Origin: Gammaproteobacteria bacterium
GTDB taxonomy: Bacteria > Pseudomonadota > Gammaproteobacteria > HK1
Assembly: GCA_013042035.1 (NCBI GenBank)
Contig: JABDQX010000440.1
Span: 1 to 7,566 of the forward strand
Direction of reading: 5' to 3'
DNA: 7,566 nt
Shown piece after piece: positions 1 to 6,677 of the stretch. The notes beneath the pieces are model-generated. The model worked only from the letters and a program-made list of their open reading frames with translations. It was not told the origin of the DNA and made no database searches. Numbering within the stretch: position 1 is the first letter of the stretch; every line of letters begins with the position of its first letter. Position numbers and translations under genes: made by a program.

Positions 1-1080
1 GTAAAGAACCTTACCGACTATGGCGCATTTGTGGATCTGGGTGGTATTGATGGACTGCTTCACATTAAGGATATGGCGTGGAAGCGGGTAAAACATCCAA
101 CCGAAATCGTCTCGGTAGGTGATGAGATTGCCGTCAAGGAATTGAAGTTCGACCAAGATAAAAGCCGAGTGTCGCTGGGTCTGAAGCAACTTGGTGATGA
201 TCCGTGGCTAAATATAGCAACGCGATATCCCAAAGGAGCAAGGACTGTCGGTACCGTAACCAATATTGCCGATTATGGTTGTTTTGCCGAGATCGAGGAT
301 GGCGTCGAAGGTTTGGTCCACGTTTCCGAAATGGATTGGACCAACAAAAACATACATCCCACCAAAGTCGTGCAAGCGGGGGATCAGGTCGAGGTCATGG
401 TTCTTGATGTGGACGAGGAACGTCGCCGTATTTCCCTCGGCATCAAGCAATGCAAACCCAATCCGTGGGAGGAATTTGCCGCCACCCATAAGAAAGGGGA
501 TCGAGTTACCGGGAAAATCAAGTCTATTACCGATTTTGGTATCTTTATCGGACTTGACGGTGGAATCGATGGTTTGGTGCATCTTTCCGATATTTCCTGG
601 GCAAAATCCGGGGAAGAATCCATTCGGGATTATCGAAAAGGCGAAGAGCTGGAAACGGTGGTGTTATCCGTGGATGCCGAACGTGAGCGCATTTCCCTTG
701 GCGTCAAACAACTGGATAAAGATCCCTTCTCCGCTTTCCTTTCCGAGCACCCAAAAGGGAGCGTCGTTCGAGGTGTGGTGGAGGAAGTCGATGCCAAGGG
801 TGTGGTCGTACAATTAGCCAATGGTGTCGAAGGGTACATTCGTGTGACCGATCTTTCCCGAGATCGCATATCGGATGCACGGCAAGTGTTGAGCGTAGGA
901 GATGATGTCGAAGCCAAGCTTATCAGCTTGGATCGCAAAAAGCGGACGGTGACCCTTTCCATAAAAGCGAAAGAAAACGAGGAAGAGGCTGCTGCGGTTC
1001 AGCAATACAGTGCTTTCGCAGAGGCTGGAACGGCCACGATTGGTGATATTTGGAAAAATAAAACGGACGATGAACAATGA
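1..1080 (+). CDS. rpsA: 30S ribosomal protein S1, 3' part (partial at window start)
   Basis: S1 binds mRNA on the 30S subunit and helps load structured or weak-SD messages. The frame is open from base 1, so the gene starts outside the window; 359 codons are visible. Four S1 (OB-fold) repeats can be read: the end of one at residues 1-62, then about 79-149, 165-236 and 252-323. Each carries the family's internal signatures, such as DYGAF / DYGCF / DFGIF near the start and RISLG near the end. By comparison with the six-repeat E. coli protein these are repeats 3 to 6. The last repeat is the most diverged, as is usual. An acidic, Glu-rich tail follows (about residues 324-359). The stop codon overlaps the ihfB start. 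Identity is certain; only the N-terminal third is missing. Confidence 0.98.
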   Translation, partial: VKNLTDYGAFVDLGGIDGLLHIKDMAWKRVKHPTEIVSVGDEIAVKELKFDQDKSRVSLGLKQLGDDPWLNIATRYPKGARTVGTVTNIADYGCFAEIEDGVEGLVHVSEMDWTNKNIHPTKVVQAGDQVEVMVLDVDEERRRISLGIKQCKPNPWEEFAATHKKGDRVTGKIKSITDFGIFIGLDGGIDGLVHLSDISWAKSGEESIRDYRKGEELETVVLSVDAERERISLGVKQLDKDPFSAFLSEHPKGSVVRGVVEEVDAKGVVVQLANGVEGYIRVTDLSRDRISDARQVLSVGDDVEAKLISLDRKKRTVTLSIKAKENEEEAAAVQQYSAFAEAGTATIGDIWKNKTDDEQ

Positions 1081-1409
1081 CAAAATCGGAATTCATCGAC
1101 TGGTTAGCCCGGCGGCAAACGCAGCTCGACTACAGTGATGTCGATCAAGCCATTAACGTTATTCTGGAGTCCATAGCCGGAGCGTTAACCGCCGGGGAAC
1201 GCGTTGAAATTCGTAGTTTTGGTAGTTTTTCATTACATTACCGCCCTGAACGTATTGGGCGCAATCCGAAAAGCGGAGAGATCGTCTCCATATCATCCAG
1301 GTACGTACCTTACTTTAAACCTGGCAAGCAACTGCGAGAGGACGTCAATAACATAGAAGAGAATTCCGGTGCCGATATCTCTCAAGACACCGAATTAGCC
1401 TCGGAATAA
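1077..1409 (+). CDS. ihfB: Integration host factor subunit beta
   Basis: IHF beta pairs with IHF alpha (IhfA) to bind and sharply bend DNA in recombination, replication and transcription. The 110-residue protein has the HU/IHF fold: an N-terminal helical dimer part (MTKSEFIDWL at 1-10), the FGSF turn at residues 48-51, and the beta-arm with GRNPKSGE at 61-68, whose Pro64 is the residue expected to intercalate into DNA. The beta class is favoured over alpha or HU by the position after rpsA and by the N-terminus. A short acidic tail beyond about residue 92 makes it somewhat longer than the usual 94-100 residues. The ATG lies in an ATGA overlap with the rpsA stop, so translation is probably coupled to S1; a GGACGA stretch in the rpsA end can serve as ribosome-binding site. 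Confidence 0.97.
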   Translation: MTKSEFIDWLARRQTQLDYSDVDQAINVILESIAGALTAGERVEIRSFGSFSLHYRPERIGRNPKSGEIVSISSRYVPYFKPGKQLREDVNNIEENSGADISQDTELASE

Positions 1410-1427
1410 ATCAATGTTGCATCGATA

Positions 1428-1461
1428 CCGTAACTATAGCGAAGCCGCGCGCATAGTTCGG
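1428..1461 (+). repeat. Hairpin in the ihfB-lapB gap
   Basis: CCG-T-AACTAT (1428-1437) pairs with ATAGTTCGG (1453-1461), giving a 9-bp stem with one bulged T and a 15-nt GC-rich loop. It fills most of the 72-nt gap between ihfB and lapB. There is no T-run after it, so it does not look like an intrinsic terminator. It could be an RNA processing or stability element, or a fragment of an intergenic repeat. Only the pairing is seen; a function is inferred. Confidence 0.45.
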
Positions 1462-1481
1462 ATTGTCCACATCAGGCGGCC

Positions 1482-2714
1482 ATGTCTATTATTCCCTTCG
1501 GCCTCGAATCCCTGCTACTGATACTGCTTCCGATGGCTGCGGCGTCCGGCTGGTACGCCGCGCGGCGCAGCCATCGGAATGCGGCAGGGATCCTTCCAAC
1601 GAAACCCGTTCGTGCAGATTATTTCAAAGGCATTCACTATCTGTTATACGAACAACCGGATAAAGCCATCGAGTCTTTCATCAAGATTCTGGAAATCGAG
1701 GATGAAACGGTCGAAACGCATCTTGCTCTCGGGAATCTGTATCGACGGCGCGGCGAGATGGAACGGGCAATTCGCATCCATCAAAATCTGGTCATACAAT
1801 CGACTCTCAATTCCGACCAACGCCATGAAGCGTTATTGGAGTTAGGGCAGGACTATCTCACGGCAGGTTTATTGGATCGTGCGGAAAGCCTCTTTCAAGA
1901 ACTCGTGGGAAGCGGATATCACACGGTTCAGGCGCTCCGGCAGCTTATCGAGATTTATGAGCAGGAAAAAGACTGGGATAAGGCGATCGACTCGGCCCGA
2001 AAACTCGAAGAGATCACCGGCAATCAACTGGGCGGGGTAATCGCACACTACTACTGTGAAAAGGCGGAACAATCCCTTCGGGACGGTAATCGGAATACCG
2101 TCGTTTTAGACACTGTCAGACAGGCACTCGATGCCCATAACGGGTGTGTCCGAGCCAGTCTTATAGAAGGGGATGCCCTTGTTGGGATTGGGAATCTGGA
2201 ACAGGCGTTTCAGGCGTACCGGCGGGTGGAAACCCAGGATGCGGATTATCTGTCCGAAGCAATAGACAGAATATATCATTGTTATCGGATGCTGGAGAAA
2301 CCGACGCAGGGAAAAACCGATGATCGGACGTCCAAAAAACATCCGATTACCGAATTCTTTTCCGCATTGTTGCAGCGATACACAGGCGTTTCGGTAACGT
2401 TGGCGTTATCGGAAATCAAGCGACAAGAAGGCAACGAGCGCGAAGCACTGGCATTTCTTACCGCCAAACTGCGAGAGCGGCCATCACTGCGTGGCTACCA
2501 AAAATTGCTGGAGATGGAACTCCATCGGATGCCTTCCGATAACGCCTCGGATCATTCCCTGATCCTGAAGGAGTTGGTCGAAAACCTTTTAAAAAATAGA
2601 CCGATATATCAATGCCGCCACTGCGGCTTCCCGGCCAAGCTCCTCCATTGGCAATGTCCGGGCTGTAAAAATTGGAGCACGGTTAAGCCAATCCAGGGCG
2701 TAGAGGGGGAGTAA
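1482..2714 (+). CDS. lapB: Lipopolysaccharide assembly protein B (YciM), TPR protein
   Basis: LapB is an inner-membrane-anchored regulator that couples LPS synthesis to LpxC turnover by FtsH in E. coli. The 410-residue product has the full architecture. An N-terminal membrane anchor lies at about residues 8-25 and is followed by basic residues (AARRS). A run of tetratricopeptide repeats starts near residue 47, with clear helices such as AHLALGNLYRRRGE-like text at about 79-92. A rubredoxin-like zinc knuckle closes the protein, with Cys378, Cys381, Cys392 and Cys395 (CRHC...CPGC) and the conserved WSTVKPIQG tail. It is about 20 residues longer than the E. coli protein because of small insertions between repeats. 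The start ATG has a weak AGG six bases upstream. It follows ihfB directly, with no lapA between, and its stop abuts the convergent small gene. Confidence 0.96.
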   Translation: MSIIPFGLESLLLILLPMAAASGWYAARRSHRNAAGILPTKPVRADYFKGIHYLLYEQPDKAIESFIKILEIEDETVETHLALGNLYRRRGEMERAIRIHQNLVIQSTLNSDQRHEALLELGQDYLTAGLLDRAESLFQELVGSGYHTVQALRQLIEIYEQEKDWDKAIDSARKLEEITGNQLGGVIAHYYCEKAEQSLRDGNRNTVVLDTVRQALDAHNGCVRASLIEGDALVGIGNLEQAFQAYRRVETQDADYLSEAIDRIYHCYRMLEKPTQGKTDDRTSKKHPITEFFSALLQRYTGVSVTLALSEIKRQEGNEREALAFLTAKLRERPSLRGYQKLLEMELHRMPSDNASDHSLILKELVENLLKNRPIYQCRHCGFPAKLLHWQCPGCKNWSTVKPIQGVEGE

Positions 2715-2741
2715 TTATTTCTGAATATGCTCCAGGCCCTC
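2703..2741. repeat. Inverted repeat spanning two convergent stop codons
   Basis: GAGGGGGAG (2703-2711) can pair with CTCC (2730-2733) and CCCTC (2737-2741), leaving an AGG bulge. The 18-nt loop holds the last base-pairs of both lapB and the opposing small gene. There is no T-run on either side, so a bidirectional terminator is possible but not shown. The arms lie inside coding sequence on both strands, so chance pairing is a real alternative. Confidence 0.3.
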
Positions 2742-2933
2742 GAAGATATCCGGTATGGTCTTGAGAATATGCAAAAGGGAAAACAAAATAACGCCATGGT
2801 GCGCGCCGACGGTAACCTCTTCCAACTCATGGAGTTCATTCCAGGCTTCCGATGCACCGGAATAAAACATAAGCAAACCGATGACGATGTTGAGATAAGG
2901 GCTTTCCGTGATTCGTTTTAGTGTGTTCAGCAT
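2715..2933 (-). CDS. Small two-helix membrane protein, function unknown
   Basis: A 72-residue product that I do not recognise by function. Two hydrophobic stretches are visible, about residues 13-31 (YLNIVIGLLMFYSGASEAW) and 44-62 (around HHGVILFSLLHILK), separated by an acidic linker (ELHELEE). This suggests a small inner-membrane hairpin protein. A His-His pair and a third His sit in or near the second segment. The ATG is preceded by AGGA at an 8-nt spacing (CAGGAAAAACAAG), a good ribosome-binding site, which supports it as a real gene. It lies 59 nt after the OsmC-family gene on the same strand, with no clear terminator between, so it may be the last gene of the trp transcript. Its stop codon is immediately next to the lapB stop on the other strand. 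Confidence 0.75.
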   Translation of the reverse strand: MLNTLKRITESPYLNIVIGLLMFYSGASEAWNELHELEEVTVGAHHGVILFSLLHILKTIPDIFEGLEHIQK

Positions 2934-2992
2934 CTTGTTTTTCCTGTATATCTTTAACGCCTGTATGTTAGAGCGTGTCTGAGGTATGGCGA

Positions 2993-3412
2993 TTACGAAC
3001 TATCCACGATTTCGTAATCGTGGGTCATCTCGGCGACCTTGCCCAGCATAATACTGGCAGAGCAATATTTCTCGCTCGACAACGATACGGCCCGGGCAAC
3101 CGGTGCTTGTGCGATCCCACGCCCAGTTACGCGATAATGCACATGGATGTGCGTGAATACCTTTGGCGGGGTCTCGGACCGTTCAGCCTCGATCTCCACC
3201 ACGCAATCTTCCACGGGTTGACGGGCCTTGCGTAGGATAGAGACCACATCGAACGCCGTACAGCCACCAAGGCCAATAAGCAGCGCCTCCATGGGCCGCA
3301 CGCCGAGATTTCGGCCACCGACTTCGGGAGCGCCATCCATAACCACGGCATGCCCGCTGCCGGACTCACCCAGAAAGGTGGCTTGTTCCACCCATTTGAT
3401 ACGTGCTTTCAT
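2993..3412 (-). CDS. OsmC/Ohr-family protein, YhfA-like
   Basis: OsmC/Ohr proteins are small dimeric thiol peroxidases; the YhfA branch has no settled substrate. The 139-residue product matches the E. coli YhfA pattern closely: the KWVE...FLGESGSGH opening, RPMEALLIGLGGC around the first conserved Cys (Cys51), FTHIHVHYRVTG, and SSEKYCSAS around the second conserved Cys (Cys117). Both redox cysteines are present, so it should be active. I chose the ATG at 3412, two bases after the trpC stop; a TTG at 3418 that overlaps the trpC stop would add only MT. No strong Shine-Dalgarno site is visible, which fits coupling to trpC translation. In Pseudomonas an OsmC gene is also found close downstream of trpC, so the neighbourhood is conserved, but no role in tryptophan synthesis is known. 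Confidence 0.92.
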   Translation of the reverse strand: MKARIKWVEQATFLGESGSGHAVVMDGAPEVGGRNLGVRPMEALLIGLGGCTAFDVVSILRKARQPVEDCVVEIEAERSETPPKVFTHIHVHYRVTGRGIAQAPVARAVSLSSEKYCSASIMLGKVAEMTHDYEIVDSS

Positions 3413-3414
3413 AG

Positions 3415-4215
3415 TCAACTAAAAAATAACTCGGTTAAACGGGTGCCGGGATCCGGCGCCCTCATGAAGGCCTCCCCAACCAGAAAAGCGTGAACATGGC
3501 GATCACGCATACGCTTGACGTCCTCCGGGGTGTGGATTCCGCTTTCGGTCACGACGATCCGATCGTCGGGGATGGTATCCAATAACGCAAGCGTGGTTTC
3601 CAGGGAGGTTTCGAAGGTACGCAGATTGCGATTGTTGATACCGATCAAAGGCGTATTCAAGGCAAGCGCCCTATCGAGTTCTTCCGCGTTGTGTACCTCC
3701 ACGAGCACATCCAGATCCAAGTGCGCGGCCAGCCCCGTCAATTCACTCAGCAAGGCATCCCCCAGAGCCGCCACGATCAACAACACACAGTCCGCGCCAA
3801 GAACACGCGTCTCATAGATCTGATAGGCATCGATGATAAAGTCTTTCCGCAAGACCGGCAGGGAACAGGCCTTTTTCGCTTCGACAAGATAATCATCATC
3901 CCCCTGAAAAAAATTCCGATCCGTTAATACCGACAGTGCCGCCGCGCCGGCCTTTTCGTATCCCTCGGCAATCGTGGTAGGTATAAACACCTCGCGCAAA
4001 ATACCCTTACTGGGCGATGCCCGCTTGAGTTCGGCGATGACTGCGGGCCTCCCAGCATCAATAGCGTTTTCGATGGCCAGGGCAAAGGGCCGAGGTGGTG
4101 GGGTTTCTTCCACGCGCCGGGACAAACCACGAAGGGAAATGGCTTGCGCGCGTTCGACGACCTCTTCCGCCTTGCGACGGATGATGGTTTTCAGGATGTC
4201 TGGGAGAGGTGGCAT
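3415..4215 (-). CDS. trpC: Indole-3-glycerol phosphate synthase
   Basis: TrpC closes the pyrrole ring of CdRP to give indole-3-glycerol phosphate, the fourth step of tryptophan synthesis, in the cytoplasm. The 266-residue product is a complete monofunctional TrpC (no fused TrpF). Catalytic and substrate motifs of the (beta/alpha)8 barrel are in order: AELKRASPSKG at 61-71 (Glu62, Lys64), LRKDF at 122-126 (Lys124, general acid), LVEVHN at 171-176 (Glu173, general base), GINNRNL at 192-198 (Asn194), and ESGI at 224-227. Phosphate-binding residues near GEAFM (248-251) follow. No good Shine-Dalgarno site precedes the ATG, which starts 17 nt after the small secreted-protein gene, so translation may depend on upstream ribosomes. 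The stop lies 2 nt before the OsmC-family start. Confidence 0.97.
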   Translation of the reverse strand: MPPLPDILKTIIRRKAEEVVERAQAISLRGLSRRVEETPPPRPFALAIENAIDAGRPAVIAELKRASPSKGILREVFIPTTIAEGYEKAGAAALSVLTDRNFFQGDDDYLVEAKKACSLPVLRKDFIIDAYQIYETRVLGADCVLLIVAALGDALLSELTGLAAHLDLDVLVEVHNAEELDRALALNTPLIGINNRNLRTFETSLETTLALLDTIPDDRIVVTESGIHTPEDVKRMRDRHVHAFLVGEAFMRAPDPGTRLTELFFS

Positions 4216-4232
4216 GGTTATGTAGGGATTCG

Positions 4233-4508
4233 TTAGGGCTGCTGATTTGGTGTTTTTTTCAGCCGTTCAAAGACAATGGCAAATGTTTCATCACCATTTT
4301 GGTGTTTCAGTTTTTCGATATGTATCAATCGCCACCCATCTCGATTCATGCTCAGAAGACTCTTCCCCTCACACCGACCATAATTAAGAGCTCTGGAGTC
4401 ATGGAGCCATAGCATATCGGTCTGGCATATCGTTTGTTCATATTGCTCTGCTGCCGCTGTGGTTGCGACGACTAAAGATAAGGCAATCCCAGTAAAGAAT
4501 GTTCTCAT
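4233..4508 (-). CDS. Small exported protein of unknown function inside the trp cluster
   Basis: I do not recognise this 91-residue protein. It starts with a typical Sec signal peptide: MRTFF, a hydrophobic core (about residues 5-17) and an Ala-rich cleavage region (TTAAA then EQ, near residue 20). The mature part is about 70 residues with two Cys (CQTD and GRCEG), which could form a disulfide in the periplasm. Near the middle, MNRDGWRLIHIEKL followed by FAIVFERLKK resembles the GW-x-L ... FKR pattern of small DUF4177-type domains, but this is a guess from reading. Its ATG overlaps the trpD stop as ATGA and its stop is 17 nt before trpC, so it is translated as part of the trp operon. An exported protein between two cytoplasmic tryptophan enzymes is unexpected. 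Confidence 0.8.
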   Translation of the reverse strand: MRTFFTGIALSLVVATTAAAEQYEQTICQTDMLWLHDSRALNYGRCEGKSLLSMNRDGWRLIHIEKLKHQNGDETFAIVFERLKKTPNQQP

Positions 4509-5524
4509 GAGAAACTACGGCTCAACGCTACAAGCGCCTCCAGTTTTTCTTTGGCCCTTCCACTGACAATAGCATCCCGAGCTTTCTCTATGCCGTCTTC
4601 AAGGGTCTCACCGACACCTGCGGCGAAGATCGCCGCACCCGCGTTCAACACGACGATATCAAAGGCCGGCCCCTGTTCGCCATTCAATACCGTGTAAACC
4701 ATGGCAAGGCTTTCCTCGACGGAATCGACCACGATCTTATCGATGCCGGTCCGGGTGAGGCCGAAGCGCTCCGGCGCGAGGGTGTAGACGTTTACCTGGC
4801 CTTCTTTTAATTCCGCAACACGGGTGGGGGCACCGATGCTGATCTCGTCGAGGCCATCCTCGGCGTGGACCACCAGTGCGTGCCGACTCCCCAAGCGGGA
4901 TAACACCTGGGCAATGGGTTCGATCCAGGCTTCATCGAATACGCCAAGCAACTGGTTCGGTGCACCGGCCGGGTTGGTGAGAGGTCCCAACAGGTTGAAT
5001 ATCGTGCGCACGGCCATCTCCCGGCGCGGACCGATGGCATGACGCATGGCCGCGTGGTGCTGGGGCGCAAACAGGAATCCCACACCAATTTCATCAATGC
5101 AACGGGCGACCTGATCGGGTTTTAGCGCCAGATTCACACCGGCTGCTTCCAATACATCCGCGCTACCCGATTTGCCCGATACCGCCCGATTACCGTGTTT
5201 TGCCACCTTGGCCCCCGCCGCCGCCGCAACCAGGGCGCTGACCGTCGAAATATTGAAGGTCCCCTTGGCGTCGCCGCCGGTACCGCAGGTATCGACCACA
5301 TGCTCTCCCGACACCTCGACAGACGTCGCCAATGACCGCATAACGGTGGCGGCGGCGGCGATCTCCTCCACCGTCTCTCCCTTCATGCGCAAGCCAATCA
5401 GGAAGCCACCGATCTGAGCGGGAGTGGTCTCGCCCTTCATGATGGCGCTCATAACCTCGATCATCTCCGCTCCCGCGAGATCACGGCGTTCGGTCACTGT
5501 ACGTATAGCAGATGCGATATTCAT
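4505..5524 (-). CDS. trpD: Anthranilate phosphoribosyltransferase
   Basis: TrpD joins anthranilate to PRPP, giving phosphoribosyl-anthranilate, the second tryptophan-specific step. The 339-residue product is full length. The helical N-terminal domain (about 1-70) is followed by DTCGTGGD at 78-85, which binds the PRPP phosphates, then the NISTVSA stretch at 91-97 and KHGNR at 109-113, which shape the anthranilate channel. The metal-linked acidic DGLDE (223-227) and NLLGPLTNP (177-185) are also present. Its ATG has AAAGG seven bases upstream and also overlaps the stop of a 16-codon micro-ORF. Its own stop overlaps the next gene as ATGA. No TrpG domain is fused to it, unlike the enterobacterial TrpGD. 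Confidence 0.97.
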   Translation of the reverse strand: MNIASAIRTVTERRDLAGAEMIEVMSAIMKGETTPAQIGGFLIGLRMKGETVEEIAAAATVMRSLATSVEVSGEHVVDTCGTGGDAKGTFNISTVSALVAAAAGAKVAKHGNRAVSGKSGSADVLEAAGVNLALKPDQVARCIDEIGVGFLFAPQHHAAMRHAIGPRREMAVRTIFNLLGPLTNPAGAPNQLLGVFDEAWIEPIAQVLSRLGSRHALVVHAEDGLDEISIGAPTRVAELKEGQVNVYTLAPERFGLTRTGIDKIVVDSVEESLAMVYTVLNGEQGPAFDIVVLNAGAAIFAAGVGETLEDGIEKARDAIVSGRAKEKLEALVALSRSFS

Positions 5525-5571
5525 CGGAAAACCTTTAATTCACAAGTGATAGAGCTGTATGCAAAACCCAT
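5521..5571 (-). CDS. Candidate 16-codon micro-ORF ending on the trpD start
   Basis: The frame reads MGFAYSSITCELKVFR and stops at a TGA that overlaps the trpD ATG (ATGA). An AGGGAG Shine-Dalgarno-like site (5583-5578) lies six bases before its ATG, better than most sites in this window. Its start codon sits in the loop of a small TGCAA/TTGCA hairpin (5560-5577). The arrangement would couple trpD translation to reading of the micro-ORF. It has no Trp codon, so it is not a classical trp attenuator peptide. It may be chance, since trpD has its own AAAGG site. Confidence 0.35.
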   Translation of the reverse strand: MGFAYSSITCELKVFR

Positions 5572-5656
5572 CTTGCACTCCCTAACTCAAAATGCCTCAT
5601 TTTTTTCGCCCATTTTTGCCTTGTCATGAAGCAGCGCGGGGTTGTGCACGGTAAAA

Positions 5657-5675
5657 CCGGACGCCTCGGCGCCGG
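5657..5675 (-). terminator. Weak terminator-like hairpin between trpG and trpD
   Basis: Read on the - strand, CCGGCGCC-GA-GGCG-T-CCGG folds into a GC-rich stem of about 7-8 bp with one bulged base and is followed by TTTTACC. The T-run is short, so termination would be partial at best. It lies just after the trpG stop, in the 166-nt gap before trpD, and could reduce transcription into trpD or simply stabilise the upstream message. Confidence 0.3.
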
Positions 5676-5690
5676 ATTCCACGCGGGGCG

Positions 5691-6268
5691 CTATCCCTCG
5701 ACCCCCCTCAAAAAATTCCTCAGCAAATCGAATCCGTGTTCTGTAAGGATGGACTCCGGATGGAATTGCACCCCCCAAACCGGCAGCGTCTTGTGTTTGA
5801 TCCCCATGATCTCGTCCATTTCTCCCGATTTGGTTTGGGTCCAGGCGGTCACTATGAGGCATTCCGGCAAACTGGCATTTTCCAGCACCAATGAGTGGTA
5901 CCGAGTCGCCTCAAAGGGTTTCCGAATATTGCGGAAGATGCCATGCCCCGTATGGTGCATCAAGGAGGTCTTGCCATGCATAATCTCTCGGGCATGGGTA
6001 ATCCGCCCGCCATAGGCCTGCCCGATGCACTGATGTCCAAGACACACGCCAAGTATCGGAATCTTCTCGCCATAACGATGGATGACATCCACCGAAATAC
6101 CTGCCTCCAGGGGCGTGCACGGTCCCGGCGATATCAAGGGCGCAAGGCATCGATATCTTTCAGGGTTACAGTATCATTACGCTTGACGGATACCTTGGCT
6201 CCCAGTTCGCCAAGATATTGAACCAGATTATAGGTAAAGGAATCGTAATTATCGATCATCAACAGCAT
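5691..6268 (-). pseudogene. trpG: Anthranilate synthase glutaminase subunit, reading frame split in two
   Basis: TrpG is the class I glutamine amidotransferase that feeds ammonia to TrpE. The gene is in two frames. The first (6268-6134) starts MLLMIDNYDSFTYNLVQYLG and runs 44 codons to ...DIDALRP before TGA. The second (6137-5691) resumes at ISPGPCTPLEAGIS and continues to the end, keeping the catalytic Cys (GVCLGHQ), HGKTS, RYHSL and the His-Glu pair (GVQFHPES). In relatives about four residues (of the type E-R-I-V) join P to ISPGPC; here only TG separates the CCT and ATA codons, so about 10 nt are missing. No slippery heptamer is visible. AGAAGG lies 11 nt before the ATG. A true mutation, a sequencing/assembly error, or coupled translation of two pieces at the TTGA overlap are the alternatives. 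The length sum is normal for TrpG. Confidence 0.88.
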
Positions 6269-6380
6269 TATGAATATAACCTTCTGATTTTACGTAAATC
6301 TTACCCAGGATTCGTCAAATGATACCCGCAATGGCACCCGCTTTGACCAGGGGCGCACCGCGCTAATATCAGTCATTGTT

Positions 6381-6386
6381 ATTATA
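6381..6386 (-). promoter_or_regulatory. Candidate -10 box for the trpG-led transcript
   Basis: A perfect TATAAT on the - strand lies about 113 nt upstream of the trpG ATG, in the divergent region. The -35 position 17 nt further upstream (near 6404-6409) is a poor match, so the site rests on the -10 box alone. It predicts a start near 6374 and a leader of about 105 nt. No clear Trp repressor operator or attenuator was recognised in that leader. Confidence 0.4.
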
Positions 6387-6566
6387 GGTTAGCTTTGGTT
6401 CCTATGGTATCGCCGTTCACGCTCTTAGAAGCTGTTTGGGAATTCGCATCGTAGCGAGGTGGCACCCCGATTGAGGCTCGTGCAAGGCGATACGGGAACG
6501 AAAATAAGGATGGTAGTGGACTACACGACGTAATTTTCGCTCCCATCGCAACGCGCCGGCTATTTG

Positions 6567-6591
6567 CGAAAAAACCGGCCCGATTTTTTCG
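6567..6591. repeat. A/T-rich hairpin within the repeat element
   Basis: CGAAAAAACC (6567-6576) pairs with GATTTTTTCG (6582-6591) around a GGCCC loop, with one C-A mismatch. It can fold in either strand. The run of T lies inside the stem rather than after it, so it is not a standard intrinsic terminator. It forms part of the palindromic element upstream of higB. Confidence 0.45.
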
Positions 6592-6677
6592 GTGGCGCGC
6601 ACCGAATGAAGCGGGCGGTCGAGCCGTTGCTTTATCGAAGTTGATCCTCCCTCGGTGGAAGTTGCACATAAAAATAA

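Noticed and set aside
266..817. A 183-codon + strand frame inside rpsA
   Set aside because: It is an alternative frame of the four S1 repeats, with no own features.
5587..5862. A 91-codon - strand frame covering the trpG end and part of the trpG-trpD gap
   Set aside because: Most of it is the trpG C-terminus read in the wrong frame; the part in the gap alone is too short to support as a gene, and no ribosome-binding site fits its start.
6131..6143. Programmed -1 frameshifting in trpG
   Set aside because: No X-XXY-YYZ slippery heptamer is present at the junction, and a -1 shift would still leave about three residues missing from a core strand.
6290..6376. A 28-codon frame upstream of trpG (- strand) with two Trp codons (codons 10 and 24), as in a trp leader peptide
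   Set aside because: The Trp codons are not adjacent, no ribosome-binding site precedes the ATG, the ATG falls at the predicted transcription start after the TATAAT box, and no competing hairpins with a terminator T-run are visible.
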